Counted from the stretch's first letter, positions 11,335 through 24,770 are shown. The stretch is 64,000 nt of DNA from Epiperipatus broadwayi (GCA_028023455.1 JAQFVV010006336.1:1134224-1198223), one strand, 5' to 3'. Made by a program: numbers and translations. The notes: generated by a model not told the origin, from the sequence alone.

Positions 11335-12990
11335 AGTTAAGAAACAGTGAAAAGACAAGTGACTTGAAAAGTAGACCCATACTTTAGTATAGAAGCCCAA
11401 GTATTGATGTCACAATAAAATGGGATATATTATAATTAAAATAAATGGAAGAACAATATTTTAGAGATTGATGGCATATCAAACATATTGGCAAAATCAG
11501 TTATTAAACTTTAATAAAAGATATGACATTCTGGTTTATGCTACAATAAGAACTCATCATAAAAAATAGACAATTTATATGTATGTGCATAAAATGCTTT
11601 TGAACAAACTAAACAACATTTTAAAAATGTCATAACATATTATTGTTTTGGAAGTTAAATTTGGTAAAAATAAAAATATTATGATTAAATTTTGCTTTGG
11701 TGATAAAAATAAGAATATAATCCTTGTGATAGAAAAAATGTATGTTATGAATTCTTTTTGTGAGAAAAAATAATAATGGAATTAAAAATAATCACATTCA
11801 AATGATAGTACTGGGGAATTGTATTATAATTTGACTAATAGAAAATAGGTATTTCAAGATTGTAATGTTCATAATAGATTCCACATAAAAAATAATTATA
11901 AATATATAAGATATAAGGTACACATTTATGAAAAATTAGGGATAAAAACTATTAAGAAGAACTGTATTAATGATAGATATTTTTAATCTTCTGAAATTTT
12001 TCAGTACATTTAAATTTTAAGTTGCAAATAATTTAAAATTATTAACAGAGTCTGAAATAAGTTCTCATTTAAGAACTATATCAAAGATAGCTCATATAAA
12101 AACAGCAATTTATTAGTAAATTTTTAATCAAGACATGACAATATATAAAGAAAAGGAATATGAAAACATTTAAAAATGATCCATTAAAAAAAAGTATCTG
12201 GTATTCTGTTAAATGGTATAAAAAGTGATAAAAATAATATTAAAAACTATAACTGTGAGTTCACAAAGAAATCTATAGAGAAGAATCAAAATTTCAAAAC
12301 TATTAAACAACATTTTAAACAATGAAAAGAAAGCTATTTAAGCAATAAGAAAAAAAGATAGAATTATTACTATAAAGAACAACTACTTTGAAGAGAAAAA
12401 TAACTGCTGCAATTACTATATCTTTTGAATTTGTATACATTTCAAATGAAGAGCTCAAACATACAATTAAATCTTAGCTGAATGGTCAAGCATAGAAAAA
12501 CAATGGAATTATTATTGATATCTTTTAAAAAGTAGAAAAAAAAATGCTGGGAAAACAATAAACTAAATGACTAATGATAACGAAGAACGAAATGAAGTTT
12601 TGCTATTTTATAAAGATAGTAAAGAAGGTAATAGAAATTATAGATCAAGATAAAAGTATTGGATTTAAACCAACCAAAAAACGAACTGATTTTATAAAAT
12701 GGTTTTATAAGTATTAAGAAAAATTATAGAAAGGATGAATTTGTATGAATTGCCAATATTCTTTGGATCTGTAGACTATAAAAAAGTATTTGATTTTATA
12801 AGCATTTTGATACTGATTAATACTTTCAAAATTTATATCCTTGATATTATATTCTATAAAACATTTATCAAAATACATTAGCAGTGACTAAATCATGGAC
12901 TTTTACTAAAAAGATTAACATTGATAATTTTTTTTCCAGAAGTCTTTTACAGAAAAAATGAAATATTTCTGGAATAGTAAACATTTTTTT
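11335..12990 (+). pseudogene. RTE-clade non-LTR retrotransposon relic: endonuclease and partial reverse transcriptase
   Basis: Although broken by many stops and frameshifts, the plus strand preserves the order of domains of an RTE-clade retrotransposon. Endonuclease (apurinic type): RYDILVYATIRT at about 11516-11551 sits where the family has an IISVYAPT-like strand. HIIVLEVKFGKNKN (about 11635-11676) corresponds to the GDFNAKVG block; NSFCEKK follows near 11750. NRK-VFQDCNVHNRF (about 11838-11882) with YKYIRYKVHI after it matches the C-terminal SDHR/VR region. Reverse transcriptase: NEELKHTIKS (about 12446-12475) with LNGQA behind it matches the EEL..AIK.LKNGKA block, and NLYELPIFFGSVDYKKVFD (about 12739-12794) matches the PLY..F(V/I)DY.KAFD block. 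A weaker PEVFYRKNEIF near 12935 may be the SPKLFTA region. The GDFN and ADD catalytic motifs are not intact and the 3' end is missing, so the copy is dead. Family facts are from known RTE proteins; the alignment was made by eye. Confidence 0.8.
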
Positions 12991-15833
12991 AACTATAAAT
13001 AATAGTACTATTTTTTTTTGATAAAAAAATACACAAACAAATCAAAAATGTATACATTAATAAAAGGCAGATTAATATGTATTAGAAAATGTCATTTATC
13101 TTAAAAGGCATTATAATCCTTGCAACACTTTAGCAAAATGGAATACACAAAACAATAATGTAAAAAATAAAGACTAAAAGCAGCCATTCACAAATGAGTA
13201 TTATCATTCCAACTCCAAAAAAAAAAGTTAAAAACAAGTAAATAAATAAAAACTCAAATAAATATGTAAATAATATACTAGATATGCATTTTCTTATTAT
13301 TACACATATTTATGTATCAATAATACATTTCTTTATAAAACACATTGGACCATTATTCTGTTTATTTGATATTTTGAAATGCCAATTTTTAATTTTTATC
13401 AGCAGTTTTTTCTTCCTAAAAATTTCAATATTGTATTTAATTGTAGTTCTTCATTTTAATTTATTTTCAGCCATATTTTTTCCATAAAACAATCAATATT
13501 ATACTTTTTTAGAGTCTTTGGAATAATGTTTTTAATGTAACCAATGTCCAACCTAAATTTTTTATAAGAAATCTGTTATTGTTTATTCAGTTTATATGTC
13601 CTGTCTAATATAGATATGATTTTGCAATCGTAGGTTTTATATAATCATATTCAGTAAGTTGAAGAAAGTATAGATTGGTTTTATAACTTTGCCATCATAT
13701 TTTTTTACACATAAATTAAATAAAATAACAACTACATAAACAACTAATTTAGTTTCAGTAGTTTTATTATTGTGATGAGACACCCTAAAATGCTAAAAAT
13801 AGCAGCAAAACAGTAGTCCCTATGCTGTACCACAACATCTAAATTTATCTTTCTAATTAAAAAACTTACCAAGAAGTTGAAAATGATACACACTTCCAAG
13901 TTAATAACAATGCATGCTAAAAACTTCTGAAGATTTTTCTTCCTTAACTAGATTATAGCAAATAGGTTTTTTTAAACATTGATTTTTAAAACAAAACATT
14001 TATATATTGTGTTTAAAAATTAGTATATTTTAAAGATTGCATTTTAAAATTGAAAATTAGCTTAATCTTCAAAATGCTATAAATTCAGATGACAAAAAGA
14101 TGAAATCTTTGTTTTATCTATTAATTGGTTCATATTAAAAAGTTCATTATCAAAATCCATATTACATTTTGAACTATGATTCATGGAGCTTCCTGTAAAT
14201 AGTTGCAGTGATTACTGTCATAAATAATTAAAACAAATTTGTAGCAAACACACATCCTTATTTAACTTCAATTTTTATTTTAAATTCTTTAGATTTTTCA
14301 CCTATAATTATAAGACATAAATTTTAGTCAATCAGATAGATATTATATAATACAAAAATACTTTGAAGGACAACCAACTAATTTTAAATTGTTTATTTAG
14401 ATTAATTTTTGACTTCAGTAACATACTAGTAGAAGCTACAAGTTGTTTAGAAACAGAGGTAATAAAAATGATTGTGCAGTATAAATATTAATTGCTACTT
14501 GATTTATTATAAGTTAAAGATTGACAATGAAATAAAAATTGAATATTAATTATGTATATATAATTTTTTATGAATTATTACAATTAATACATATAATAAT
14601 CAATTAAAGCTATGTATGTTGGTCAACTATAAAGAACATCTTGCCAAACAGTGTTAAAAAACTGTGTAATTAATAGAATGATAGAAGCCAATACATTATA
14701 TGGAAAAAGTACTTAAGATGTACTTATAATTTCCATATATTTTATTTCATCATTTATTTGATGTTGATAATAATTGATATTGTACACTTAGAGTGGATAA
14801 GCAGTTCAATGATTCTATTCCACAACCAACCTATTTAATTCCTTATAGCTTAGTAAAAAGGGCAATTAATGAAAAATATATATTTGATAACTTAATGGTT
14901 TAAAATTTCCAAATACACAATTCAGGCGTCATTTATAATGCAACTTTGTCAAAATCATCTTAATTTTTTTTTAATAATCTACTGAATTGATGACCTCATT
15001 TGATTTAATATAGGCATATCTTAAGTATTTAAACCAATCAAGATCCAGTAAGGTTCTTTTCTTTTAATTGCTAGCATAAGAGAAAGATAAAATATTTTCT
15101 TTCTTATAGACTTAGCTATGGCCTTATCAAAAATAATAATTGCCTTGATCTGGTTATTTTTGATTACTTTTATTACTTTGTTATAATTTTTTTTTTCCCA
15201 AATTGTTAGCTTATTCACTATATTTTATTAAAATTTAGGTTTTTTCGATCTAGAATTGAATATCACTGTAAATCATATAATATTTTTTTGATTTAATGCT
15301 GTAAAATGAATTAATATTCTTTATGTTCTAAAGAAAATTAATGTTTTTTTTTTCTTTTGTTTGAGAGCTGAATGTTTCTATACCTGTACTAGCTTTGGAA
15401 AGTAAAAAAAAATCCAACAAACTTTTGTCTATTTAAATAAAGTATTATACTCAACATGCAAAATATCTAAGTAAATGACTGTTATTATTATCATTTAATA
15501 TTAGTATCTTTTGTATTTTTAACATAGTTTATTATAAACATTTTTATTGATTTTGAAACTCATATTATTGCATTTTATTATGATGGTCAGATTACAGACT
15601 TCATATTAATTTAACAATTTGGTTCAATCTGAACAAAATGATATTAAAAAATTGCTTGTCGATAGAAAATTTAGCATTATGGGTGTTTTAATTGGACTTA
15701 TAATAAAAAAATTTTGATCATATTTTTGCTCTGCACAGTATAAAGCAGCAGTAGAAGGCCATTCATAGGAAATTCTATTACTTCCAATGTTCAAATGTTA
15801 CATAATCTCCTAAGTAATAAATCATTTGAATAT
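12991..15833. other. AT-rich DNA, no gene seen
   Basis: No family signature on either strand. Open frames at 13284-13487 (+) and 15218-15021 (-) are short and compositionally random. The 3' half of the preceding RTE element cannot be recognised here. Confidence 0.6.
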
Positions 15834-16982
15834 TTGGTAGTTGTTGGTAATGTGTACTGTGGCCACTAGATAATGCTGCAGTACCATCAAAAACCACCAA
15901 GAAACATGCAAGCAATAATTTTTCTATCCAAAAACCACTGAAATCGATGTAAAATTATAACACCTAAGGCAAGACATCCAAAAAATTGCTGAATTGGTTT
16001 AAATTTAAAATGCCTAAGGAAAGATATCTAAATTGATCAAAAGTAAGTAAAAAATCAAATAGAAAAATTGGTTAAATACATAAAACCCCAACCCCCCCAC
16101 ATAAAATTAAAATGCAAAAATCGGTTAAGTTGATGTAAAAGACATCCAAAAACTCACTGAAGTCTGTAAAATTAACACTCCTAAAGAAGACAAAAAAATC
16201 AAGTAAAAAAAATTGGTTACACATATACCACTCAACCCCCCCCCCCCACATACAAATTAAAGCTCAAAATTTGGTTAAGTTAATGTAAAAGATATTCAAA
16301 AAATCGCTGAAGTCTGTAAAATTTTTATTTGATTTTTTGTCTTGCCTTAGGCATTTTAATTTTACAGACTTCAGTGATTTTTTTAATATGTTTTACATCA
16401 ACTTAACCAATTTTTGCATTTTAATTTTCATGTGGGTGGGGGGTTGGAGTTTTATGTATTTAACCAATTTTTCTACTTGATTTTTTGCTTACTTTCGATC
16501 AATTTGGATGTCCTGCCTTAGGCATTTTAACTTTGCAGACTTGAGTGGTTTTTTTTCTCATGTGTCATAGCATCAGCCAGGAAGTGAACCCGCTAACTCA
16601 GAACAACTGCTTGTAAAGTAACTGTCACTGACCTCTTGACCACCAATGCTTGACTTAAGTGGTTTTTTGGGTGTCTTTTACATCAACTTAACCGATTTTT
16701 GCATTTTAATTTTTATGTGGGGGTGAGGTGGGTTTATGTATTTAACTGATTTTTTTATTTGATTTTTTACTTGCATTTGATTTATTTGGATGTCTTGCCT
16801 TAACTGCTTTAATTTTACCAAATTCAGCAATTTTTTGATGTCTTGCCTTAAGCATTATTATTTTACATTGATTTCAATGATATTTTGGATATAAAAATTA
16901 TCAGTTGCATGTTTTTTGATGGTTCTTGATGGTACTGTAGCATTGCCTAGTGGCCATAGTATGTGTAACTGACAACTACCAT
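15834..16982. repeat. 1.15-kb foldback repeat with internal subrepeats
   Basis: The outer arms pair: ggtagttgttggtaatgtg with ccactagataatgctgcagtac on the left (from 15836) is the reverse complement of the right end finishing gacaactacc at 16980. Pairing continues inward through accatcaaaaaccaccaag-like and gcaagacatcc-like sequence to a centre near 16325. Each arm holds imperfect subrepeats of about 152 bases (ggttaagt..atgtaaaaga at 16123 and 16275). Every subrepeat carries a C tract on the left arm (16092-16098, 16236-16247), mirrored by G-rich tracts on the right arm (about 16434-16443, 16715-16731). A SINE interrupts the right arm. No open frame is kept, so this looks non-autonomous. 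Confidence 0.85.
16557..16651 (-). mobile_element. tRNA-derived SINE inserted in the foldback arm
   Basis: On the minus strand, ggtggtcaagaggtcag (A box) is followed about 50 bases later by gcgggttcacttcc (B box) and the family end gatgctatgacac. The head resembles a Ser/Leu-class tRNA gene. It is flanked by gacttgagtggtttttt (16538-16554) and gacttaagtggtttttt (16652-16668), a 17-base target-site duplication with one difference, so it jumped into the arm after the foldback existed. Several CpG positions kept in the copy at 62153 have decayed here. Confidence 0.85.
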
Positions 16983-17161
16983 TTTAAAACATGTGATGTT
17001 TATTAACTACCATTTTAATTAATTTAAATCTTAGTATTTTATTAAAAAACATTGGTAAATAAATATGATATGCTTAGATAATTAAATTTAAAAAAATCTT
17101 ATGCCCTTGTACTCTTGTGCCATTTTTATTCTTACCTTTTAATTTATTTTATCCCATTCTA

Positions 17162-17675
<514 letters not shown>

Positions 17676-17694
17676 TATAATGCATCATAATAAT

Positions 17695-19475
17695 AATGGA
17701 TGAAAAACTTCCTGACCTAAAATATCCCACAGCTTTGGGCAACAAATATAATGGAAAATAATTGGATTAAAAACCAAATGCAAGGGATACCTATTTTTGA
17801 TCACCAACAATAATAAATATAATAATAAAAATAAACTAATTACCTAAAATATGTCCCATAAATTTAAGTAAACAAGTTAATGATAAGTAAAGCTGATTGT
17901 TCGATAGATGCCCTACAGATTTGGGTAACAATAATGTGATGGAGAATATTATAATCAAAATAGCTTTCTCCAACTATGCTATACATAATTGGGCAATCCA
18001 AAATATGATGGAGATGTATAGGCACCCAAAATACAGCTAATAAATATATAAATAAATAAATTGATCCATAAATGGGTTTAGGGTAATTTAGATTTAAATC
18101 TATAATGTATTCATACAAAATTGTAAGGCACCAATGAATTCCAAAGATATGTGTCTATGATTGTCAAAAGAAACATAAAATTCAGTAAGTATTGATTTAC
18201 TTACTAATAAAATATAGTATGGAATATACAGTTAACTCTATTAATAATAAAAGATAAAGTGTGTAATAAAATAATGTTGTATAACATAATGATTTGTGCA
18301 AGAGGTCAATCAACAGATACTTAGATTAACAATAAAATATATATTTTATTAAAGCAAACATTTAACTCATTTAGATGGCCCAGATAAGAACATTTTTTGA
18401 CAACTGCAATCTAACATCATTCAATGTATATTTCTAATCTATCTCTGCCAAGTTGCTCTTAGCAAAATATGTTCTCTAATTAAAATCATTAATACATATA
18501 ATCATAAAGGGGTTAACTACAGAGTCTCTTTCATACCATAAAAGAAAAGAAAATGTAATGGAAGTTTCAATATAATTTAAAACTAATTATATGGAATATT
18601 GGTTAGATTTTAGATTTAGGTTTATTTCTAAAAAAATAATGCATTAATAATTGCTTTAAGTCTGACTTACATGATTTTGGGTACTATTTAAGTGTATATC
18701 AAATGATAAAATAGGATTGCATTAATAATCAAAATTATTAATAAAGGAGTTTTTGATAAATAACTATTGGTAATTTACTGTTATACTCTTAATTATTATT
18801 AAAAAGTAAAAAGTGTCTGAGTACATAATTAAAAAAAAACATTATCTGATGGTATTTATACCTCATTCAGCAAATAGTTTTGATTTTAAGCTCCATTATC
18901 CCATTACATTTCTTTGACACCTCTATAATAGCAAATACAAAAGTAAGGTTCCATAAACATTTTAATCATTAAAAGGAGGTCCAACTATTCCTTTTATCAA
19001 TATCATAACTCATGACAAAGCTAATGATTTGACAGCTTCACGGTGGATAGCAGAGCATTTATTCTTATTCATTTCAATTTATTCATAAAAATATTAAAAG
19101 AGGGAAGTTTATATTATTCCTACCATCTTATGTGACGTTTTTACTCACAATGCATTATTACATTGCTATAAAGCCAGAATATAATGGTAAAAGTATATGA
19201 AAAGAAAAAAAAAAGTCAAAGTGTCAGTCACCTAGTAATCAACAGTAATACAATTAGCTCATGAATGAAAGATTCTCCTTCAATGATTTTAATAAATCCA
19301 TCGTTATCATTCAATATAACCTAATAAAAATATTTTATTTTAACTTTCAATAAATAAATTGTTCATTCACTCCCATTCAAAGTATAAACTAAATACAAGA
19401 TGTTTAATTGTTTTATTTATTTATTCCTTTATAAATTACAAGGGTATAGTAAATGATGATATGTGTATATTATAT
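17695..19475. repeat. Copy 1 of a 1.8-kb direct duplication (empty-site copy)
   Basis: From ggatgaaaaacttcctgacct (17698) to about 19475, the sequence aligns by eye along its whole length with 21640-24770 once an insertion in the latter is removed. Shared landmarks include gataagtaaagctgattgtt (17880 and 23130), gtgcaagaggtcaatcaaca (18296 and 23559) and tcatttagatggc/tcatttagaaggc. No gene is carried. Where copy 2 is split by a foldback, this copy reads straight through (aataaactaattacc near 17831-17845). Confidence 0.85.
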
Positions 19476-20029
19476 ATTTCCGCTCTTAATAAAAAAAAAA
19501 AAAAAATTTAAACAATTTAACATAACGTCATCACTACCAACCAATCATTCTATCAACAATATATGATCAATTAAACTATACCAGCACAATAATAGATCAA
19601 GATTTATGCATTATTAGGTATCTCATATTTAAAAAATTGTATAAGATATTCTTCGTAGTAAGATTTCAAATTATGAGCATTATATACCCTTATATCAAAT
19701 AAACTCGTGAATTACAGTACTATAAACTGAATATTTAAAACTAGATCCATAATGATTCATGAATTTGATTGTAACTTTGCAATAAGTTATATTTTCCAAA
19801 TTACTAATCTCATAAACTAAATATATATCCCTGGTCTTACTTTGTGACTGAGAAACATTCCTATGTTCCCAGTCACAGTATCTACATTCATGATTATGCA
19901 CTTCATGATAACAAAACAACTTAGATTTTAAAGGCTTTATTTTTAAAAATATTTTTTTATATTTATCATTATTATTTAAGCTTGTGATGCAATTACCTTT
20001 TATAGAAACTCAGTCATCTGCTTCAGATT
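19476..20029. other. Spacer between duplication copy 1 and the gag-like relic
   Basis: AT-rich with a run of about 15 A at 19491-19506. A 74-codon open frame on the minus strand (19919-19695) is not recognisable. If the duplication copies are LTRs, this would be the 3' part of the internal region on the minus strand; I saw no clear polypurine tract. Confidence 0.4.
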
Positions 20030-20690
20030 GCATAACATTTATGCAAATAACATAATATGAATGATCCTGCTCTATTTGACTTTGCAAACTTTGAATATCT
20101 TGTTTCTGTTCATTCCATCTCTTCTCTATCTCCTTATCATTAATTTATTGATATTGATTTAACTTAATTTCTAAGATTCTACATTTATTCTGGCATTCCA
20201 ATCTATACTTTTCAATTTTAGTTTTTATCTTTTGAATACAATTTCGTCTCTTTACTATACTATCTTCTATCTTATTGATTTTTATTTGCATTTGTCTTTG
20301 AGTCTTTTCTATTTTACTCTCAAATCCATCATGCTTATCTTTTAAATTATTTATTTGCTCATGTCCCATTCTTATTTCAAGGACCAACTTTGTATGCACA
20401 TGCTTGATTTCTTGTCTCAATCTATTTTCTAACTCATATTGTTCTTTTTCAATTTCCATTTCTAAGATTTTCTAACCTTGCTTTATGTCTAATTTAAGTT
20501 AATCTTGTCTTTGCTTTAACTCTTGTTTAAATATTTCCTGAGACTATTCACGGTTTTCTTGGTTTTCATAAATCCTATTCATTATATTTCTTGATAATTT
20601 ACTCATCTAGTTTTTGCAATATTGCTATTATAGATTCATTTTGACCATTCTTTGAAATTCCATGAACTTCACTAACTTCTTTTCCCCATC
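20030..20690 (-). pseudogene. Coiled-coil, gag-like retroelement relic
   Basis: The longest open stretch (20459-20145, minus) is charged and predicted coiled coil: YELENRLRQEIKHVHTKLVL, then DKHDGFESKIEKTQRQMQIK and KINKIEDSIVKRRNCIQKIK. The frame can be followed through single stops in both directions: upstream MNRIYENQENRE-SQEIFKQE (about 20588-20530) and downstream EIEKRWNEQKQDIQSLQSQI (about 20135-20075). Long Glu/Lys/Gln coiled coils of this kind are common at the N-terminus of gag proteins of animal LTR retrotransposons, but no WW-type gag core or zinc knuckle was found, so the assignment rests on composition, length and context. It lies between two copies of a 1.8-kb direct repeat. It differs in sequence from the gag relic at 3440-4350. 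A decayed host coiled-coil exon is the alternative. Confidence 0.45.
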
Positions 20691-21639
20691 CTAATAAATA
20701 TATATTTTTTCACTTTCCATAGTTTGCTTGGGATTGATATTTGTTATTTTATTTTAGAAAGGAAAAAAAAAACATGACTTTCCTCTTCAGCTCAATATCT
20801 TAGACCAAGTGAATGAAATAACTTGTTTTTGTCTGCTATGTCTCATATGTTGATACATACAACTTAAATTTCTACTCATATACATTTCAATTTATGTAAG
20901 AAACCCCTTTAATAAAAAATACTGAATTAACATCATTTCTACACTGTGATTGCTTAACATATCCACAGTATTATTATCCCAAATGAACATATCAAATTTT
21001 TTATGACTAATATCACACTGAATATATGATAAATTTTATGACTATGCTCAAAAGACTTTGTATCATGCTCTTCCTAATGAATTTAAACAGGCATCAATGT
21101 TTTCCATTTATTTTCCATAATAACTAGAAGACAATACATTCATTAAAATAAGTTGACTTTTACAGTTGCTTCATAAAGAGAACTGAATAATATCCATTAC
21201 TAATGAAATCACATTTTTTGGCATTTTACTAACATATAGTGCATATCTGGTGATTTCAAAGGCATAAACATAAATTCTTACTTCTTTATCTCATACTATG
21301 ATTTCACATGGATCTTTTTGACATATTGACAAAATATTTTATTTATAAAGTATTTTACAGTTCTGTTACATCTCAATTCTTGTATTGTTACACCTATTTT
21401 TCAGAAAATAATTTAACACCCCATTCTAAATTCAAACCCTTAACAAAGCACAACTACAAAATTAAAATTACTATCAATTGATTCACTAATCAGGTTAATT
21501 TGATACTAATATACAGACAAAAATATATTGTGATCATTAAACAACATTTTAAGCTTATCTATTTATCATTTTACAACTCCACATCCCTCATGGGATATGA
21601 CTAAATACTCATGGCCCCTATTGGGGAGCTTAATTTAAT
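20691..21639. other. Spacer before duplication copy 2, no gene seen
   Basis: No coding signal. Less AT-rich words near 21585-21625 (catccctcatgggatatgac, ggcccctattggggagc) lie just outside the duplication. They would be the position of a primer-binding region if the flanking repeats were LTRs of a minus-strand element, but I could not match a tRNA 3' end. Confidence 0.4.
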
Positions 21640-24600
21640 GAAAAAAAAGCTTTCTGACCTACAAATGTTTCACAACTTTAAGCAGCAAATGTAATGGAAA
21701 TAACTAGATAAAAAGCCAAATGTACTGGTTACCTATTTTTGATTATCAACAATAATAAAAATAATAATAAGTATAAACTATTATTAAAACAGGCAATACT
21801 TTCTATATATATTGCCACTCTGTGCAAGCCAGAGTAATTAATGGATTTCAGAAGGCTTGTGCATAAAATCCCCATATAATTCTTACTCACCCAATATCCC
21901 CTGACTAGTTTCTGGTCCCTTCATCAGCGATTTTCATTGGATCTGAGAGTTCAGCAGCCACCTTTTATTTCCACTTAACTAAAAAACTGTGAGTTTTAAA
22001 ATTGAAAACACTATAATATTTTCAATCCAAGTTCATTAGCTTATATAGTCATATAGGTCTGAACTCAGTTCAGTACCTATACATTTTGATGTCTGGTTCT
22101 TTAATAACCATAGCCACCACTATCCTACTAGGCAGGATTGGTTTTAAGCCAATAAGCATAACATGATCACAAATTTCTTATGCTTGCTTGTAACTGTTAT
22201 TAAAACAGGCAAACTATATGTATTGCTACTCAGTGTAAGCCAGAGTAATCAATATATTACTATATAATTATATGACTATATAAGCTAATGAGCTTGGATT
22301 AAAAATAATATAGTGTTTTCAATTTAAAACTCAAAGTTTTGTAGTTAAATAGAGACAAAAGGTCATGGCTGAAGGGTTGCATTAGATCCTAAGATCTAGG
22401 TGCAGTGTTCTCAGATCTAAGGCTTCTCACTGATGAAGGCCACAAGCCAGAAATTAGTCTGGGGATATTGGATAAGTAGGCACTAGATGGGGATTTTATG
22501 CACAAGTCTTTTGGCATTGATTGATTACTCTAAATTGCACTGAATTGCAATACATATAGGAAGTTTGCCTGTTTTAATAATAGTTATAAGCAAGCATAAG
22601 AAATGGTGATTATGTGATGTTTCTTGGCTTAAAACCAATACTGCCTAATAGGATAGTGGTGGCTATGATTATTAAAAAACCAAAGACACCAAAATACCAA
22701 AATGTACAGGTACTGAATTGAGTTCAGACCTATATGACTATTTAAGATAATGATCTGGGATTGAAAATATTAGTGTTTTCAATTTAAGACTCATGATTTT
22801 GTAGTTGAGATAAAATGTGGCTGCTGGAGAGATGAATTAGATCCTAAGATGTAGATGCAGTGCTCTCAAATCTAAGACTCCTCACTGATGAAAGCCACAA
22901 GTCAGAAACTAGTCTGGGGATATTGGATGAATAGGTACTAAATGGGGATTTTATGCACAAACCTCCTGGCATTCATCGATTACTCTGGTTTGCATGGAGT
23001 GTCAATATTTATAGAGAATTTTGCTTGTTTTAATAACAGTTATAAACAAGCATAAGAAATTGTGATCATGTGATGTTTATTGGCTTAAGTATAAACTAAT
23101 TAGTAATAATATGTCCGATAAATTTCTGTAAACAAATTAATGATAAGTAAAGCTGATTGTTCAGTAAATGCCATACAGATTTGATTAACCATAATGTAAT
23201 GGAAAATATTATTAACCAAGTAGCTTTCTCCAATTATACCCTACATAATTGAGCAATCCAAAATATAATGAATAAGTGATATATTTAGGCAGCCAAAAAT
23301 ATAATTAATAAATAGATAAATAAGTTGATCTACAAATGAGTGTATAATAATTGAAATTTACATCCATAATGGATTGATAAAATTTGTAAGGCACCAATGA
23401 ATCACAAAAATATGTATCTGCTCAGCAAAAAACAAAAAACAAAATTCATTAAGTGATAATTTATGTGCTAATAAATATAGTAAGAATTATATAGTTAATT
23501 ATATTAATAATAAAAAATAAATTGTATAATAAAATAATTTTGTATAACATAATAATTTGTGCAAGAGGTCAATCAACAGATACTTAGATTAACAATGAAA
23601 TATAAATTTTATTAAAGCAAACAAATCATTTAGAAGGCTAAGAAAAATAATATCTTTTTGACAGCTGCATTCTAACATCAGTCAATGAATATTTCTAATC
23701 TATCTCTGCCAGATTGCAATTACCAAATACAATCTCTAATTAAAATCATTAACATATACAATCATAAAAGGATTAACTACAGAGTCTTTTCACACAATAA
23801 AAGAAAATAAAATGTAATGGAAGTTTCACTATAATTTAAATCTAGTTATATGGAATATTAGTTAAGTTTTAAATTTAGATAGGTTTCTAAAAAAAATAAT
23901 GCATTAATAATTGATATAAATCTGACTTACAGGATTTTTGTTACTATTTAAGTGTATATCAAATGATAAAATAGGATTGCATTAATAATCAAAATTATTA
24001 ATAAAGAAGGAGTTTTTGATAGATATCTATTGGTAATTTACTGTTACATTCTTAATTATCATTAACAAGTAAAAGTTGTTTGAATAGACAATATAAAATA
24101 ATTATCAGATAGCATTTATTACTACATTCAGCATATACTTTCGATTTAAGCTTTATTATCCCATGACATATTTTTTGACATCTCCACGATAGCAAACACA
24201 GAAGCAGGGTTCCAAAACATTTTAATCATTAAGAGGAGATTCAACCATTCCTTTTATTGATATTACAATCCATGACATATATAACAGTTTGATAGCTTTA
24301 GGGCAGTTAGCATAGCATTTGTTATTATTCATTCCATTTTATTCATCAGTTAAAAATGGGAAATTCATATTCTTCCTCCCCCATTATATTACTTTGCTAT
24401 AAATCTAGAATCTATTGGTAAATTATATGAAAATGAAACGAATTTTAAAGATGAAAAAGTATATGTATTTTTCTTGCTGATCTTGATGCTGTGACCTAGT
24501 AACCAATAATAATGCAATCTTTTTTATTATTATTATTAACTCATGAATGTGAGATTCTCCTTCAGTCACTTTAATAAAGCCAATGTTATCATTAAATATA

Positions 24601-24770
24601 ACTTGATCATTTTATTTTTAAATTATAATAAATAAAGTGTTCATTCACTAGCGATTTACTCAAACTGTAAAGATATTTACTAAACAAAAGATTTTTAATT
24701 GTTTTCTTTATTTATTCATTTACAAACTATAGGGGAATAATAAATGGTGATAAGTATATATCACAATATA
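21640..24770. repeat. Copy 2 of the 1.8-kb direct duplication, split by an insertion
   Basis: Without 21781-23085, this is about 1.8 kb and colinear with 17695-19475, in the same orientation, about 4 kb downstream. Copies differ by many substitutions and small indels, so the duplication is not recent. Two explanations fit: a segmental duplication, or long terminal repeats of one element whose 2.2-kb interior holds the gag-like relic. No clear TG...CA ends were found, which argues mildly against LTRs. Confidence 0.85.
21781..23085. mobile_element. Family A compound foldback inserted with a 13-bp target-site duplication
   Basis: The insertion is bounded by taagtataaacta at 21768-21780 and 23086-23098; the paralogous copy at about 17828-17840 lacks the insert and has one related copy of this site. 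Inside, the left part (to about 22257) is family A sequence in one orientation, and the right part is the same family in the opposite orientation as two tandem units of about 460 bases (ggggattttatgcac at 22486 and 22945; a cataagaaa-tgtgat segment at about 22584 and 23051). Typical words are aaaacaggcaa, ccccatctagt, gatatcc-ccagactagttt, and atgatcac near the ends. No protein is encoded. Confidence 0.85.
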
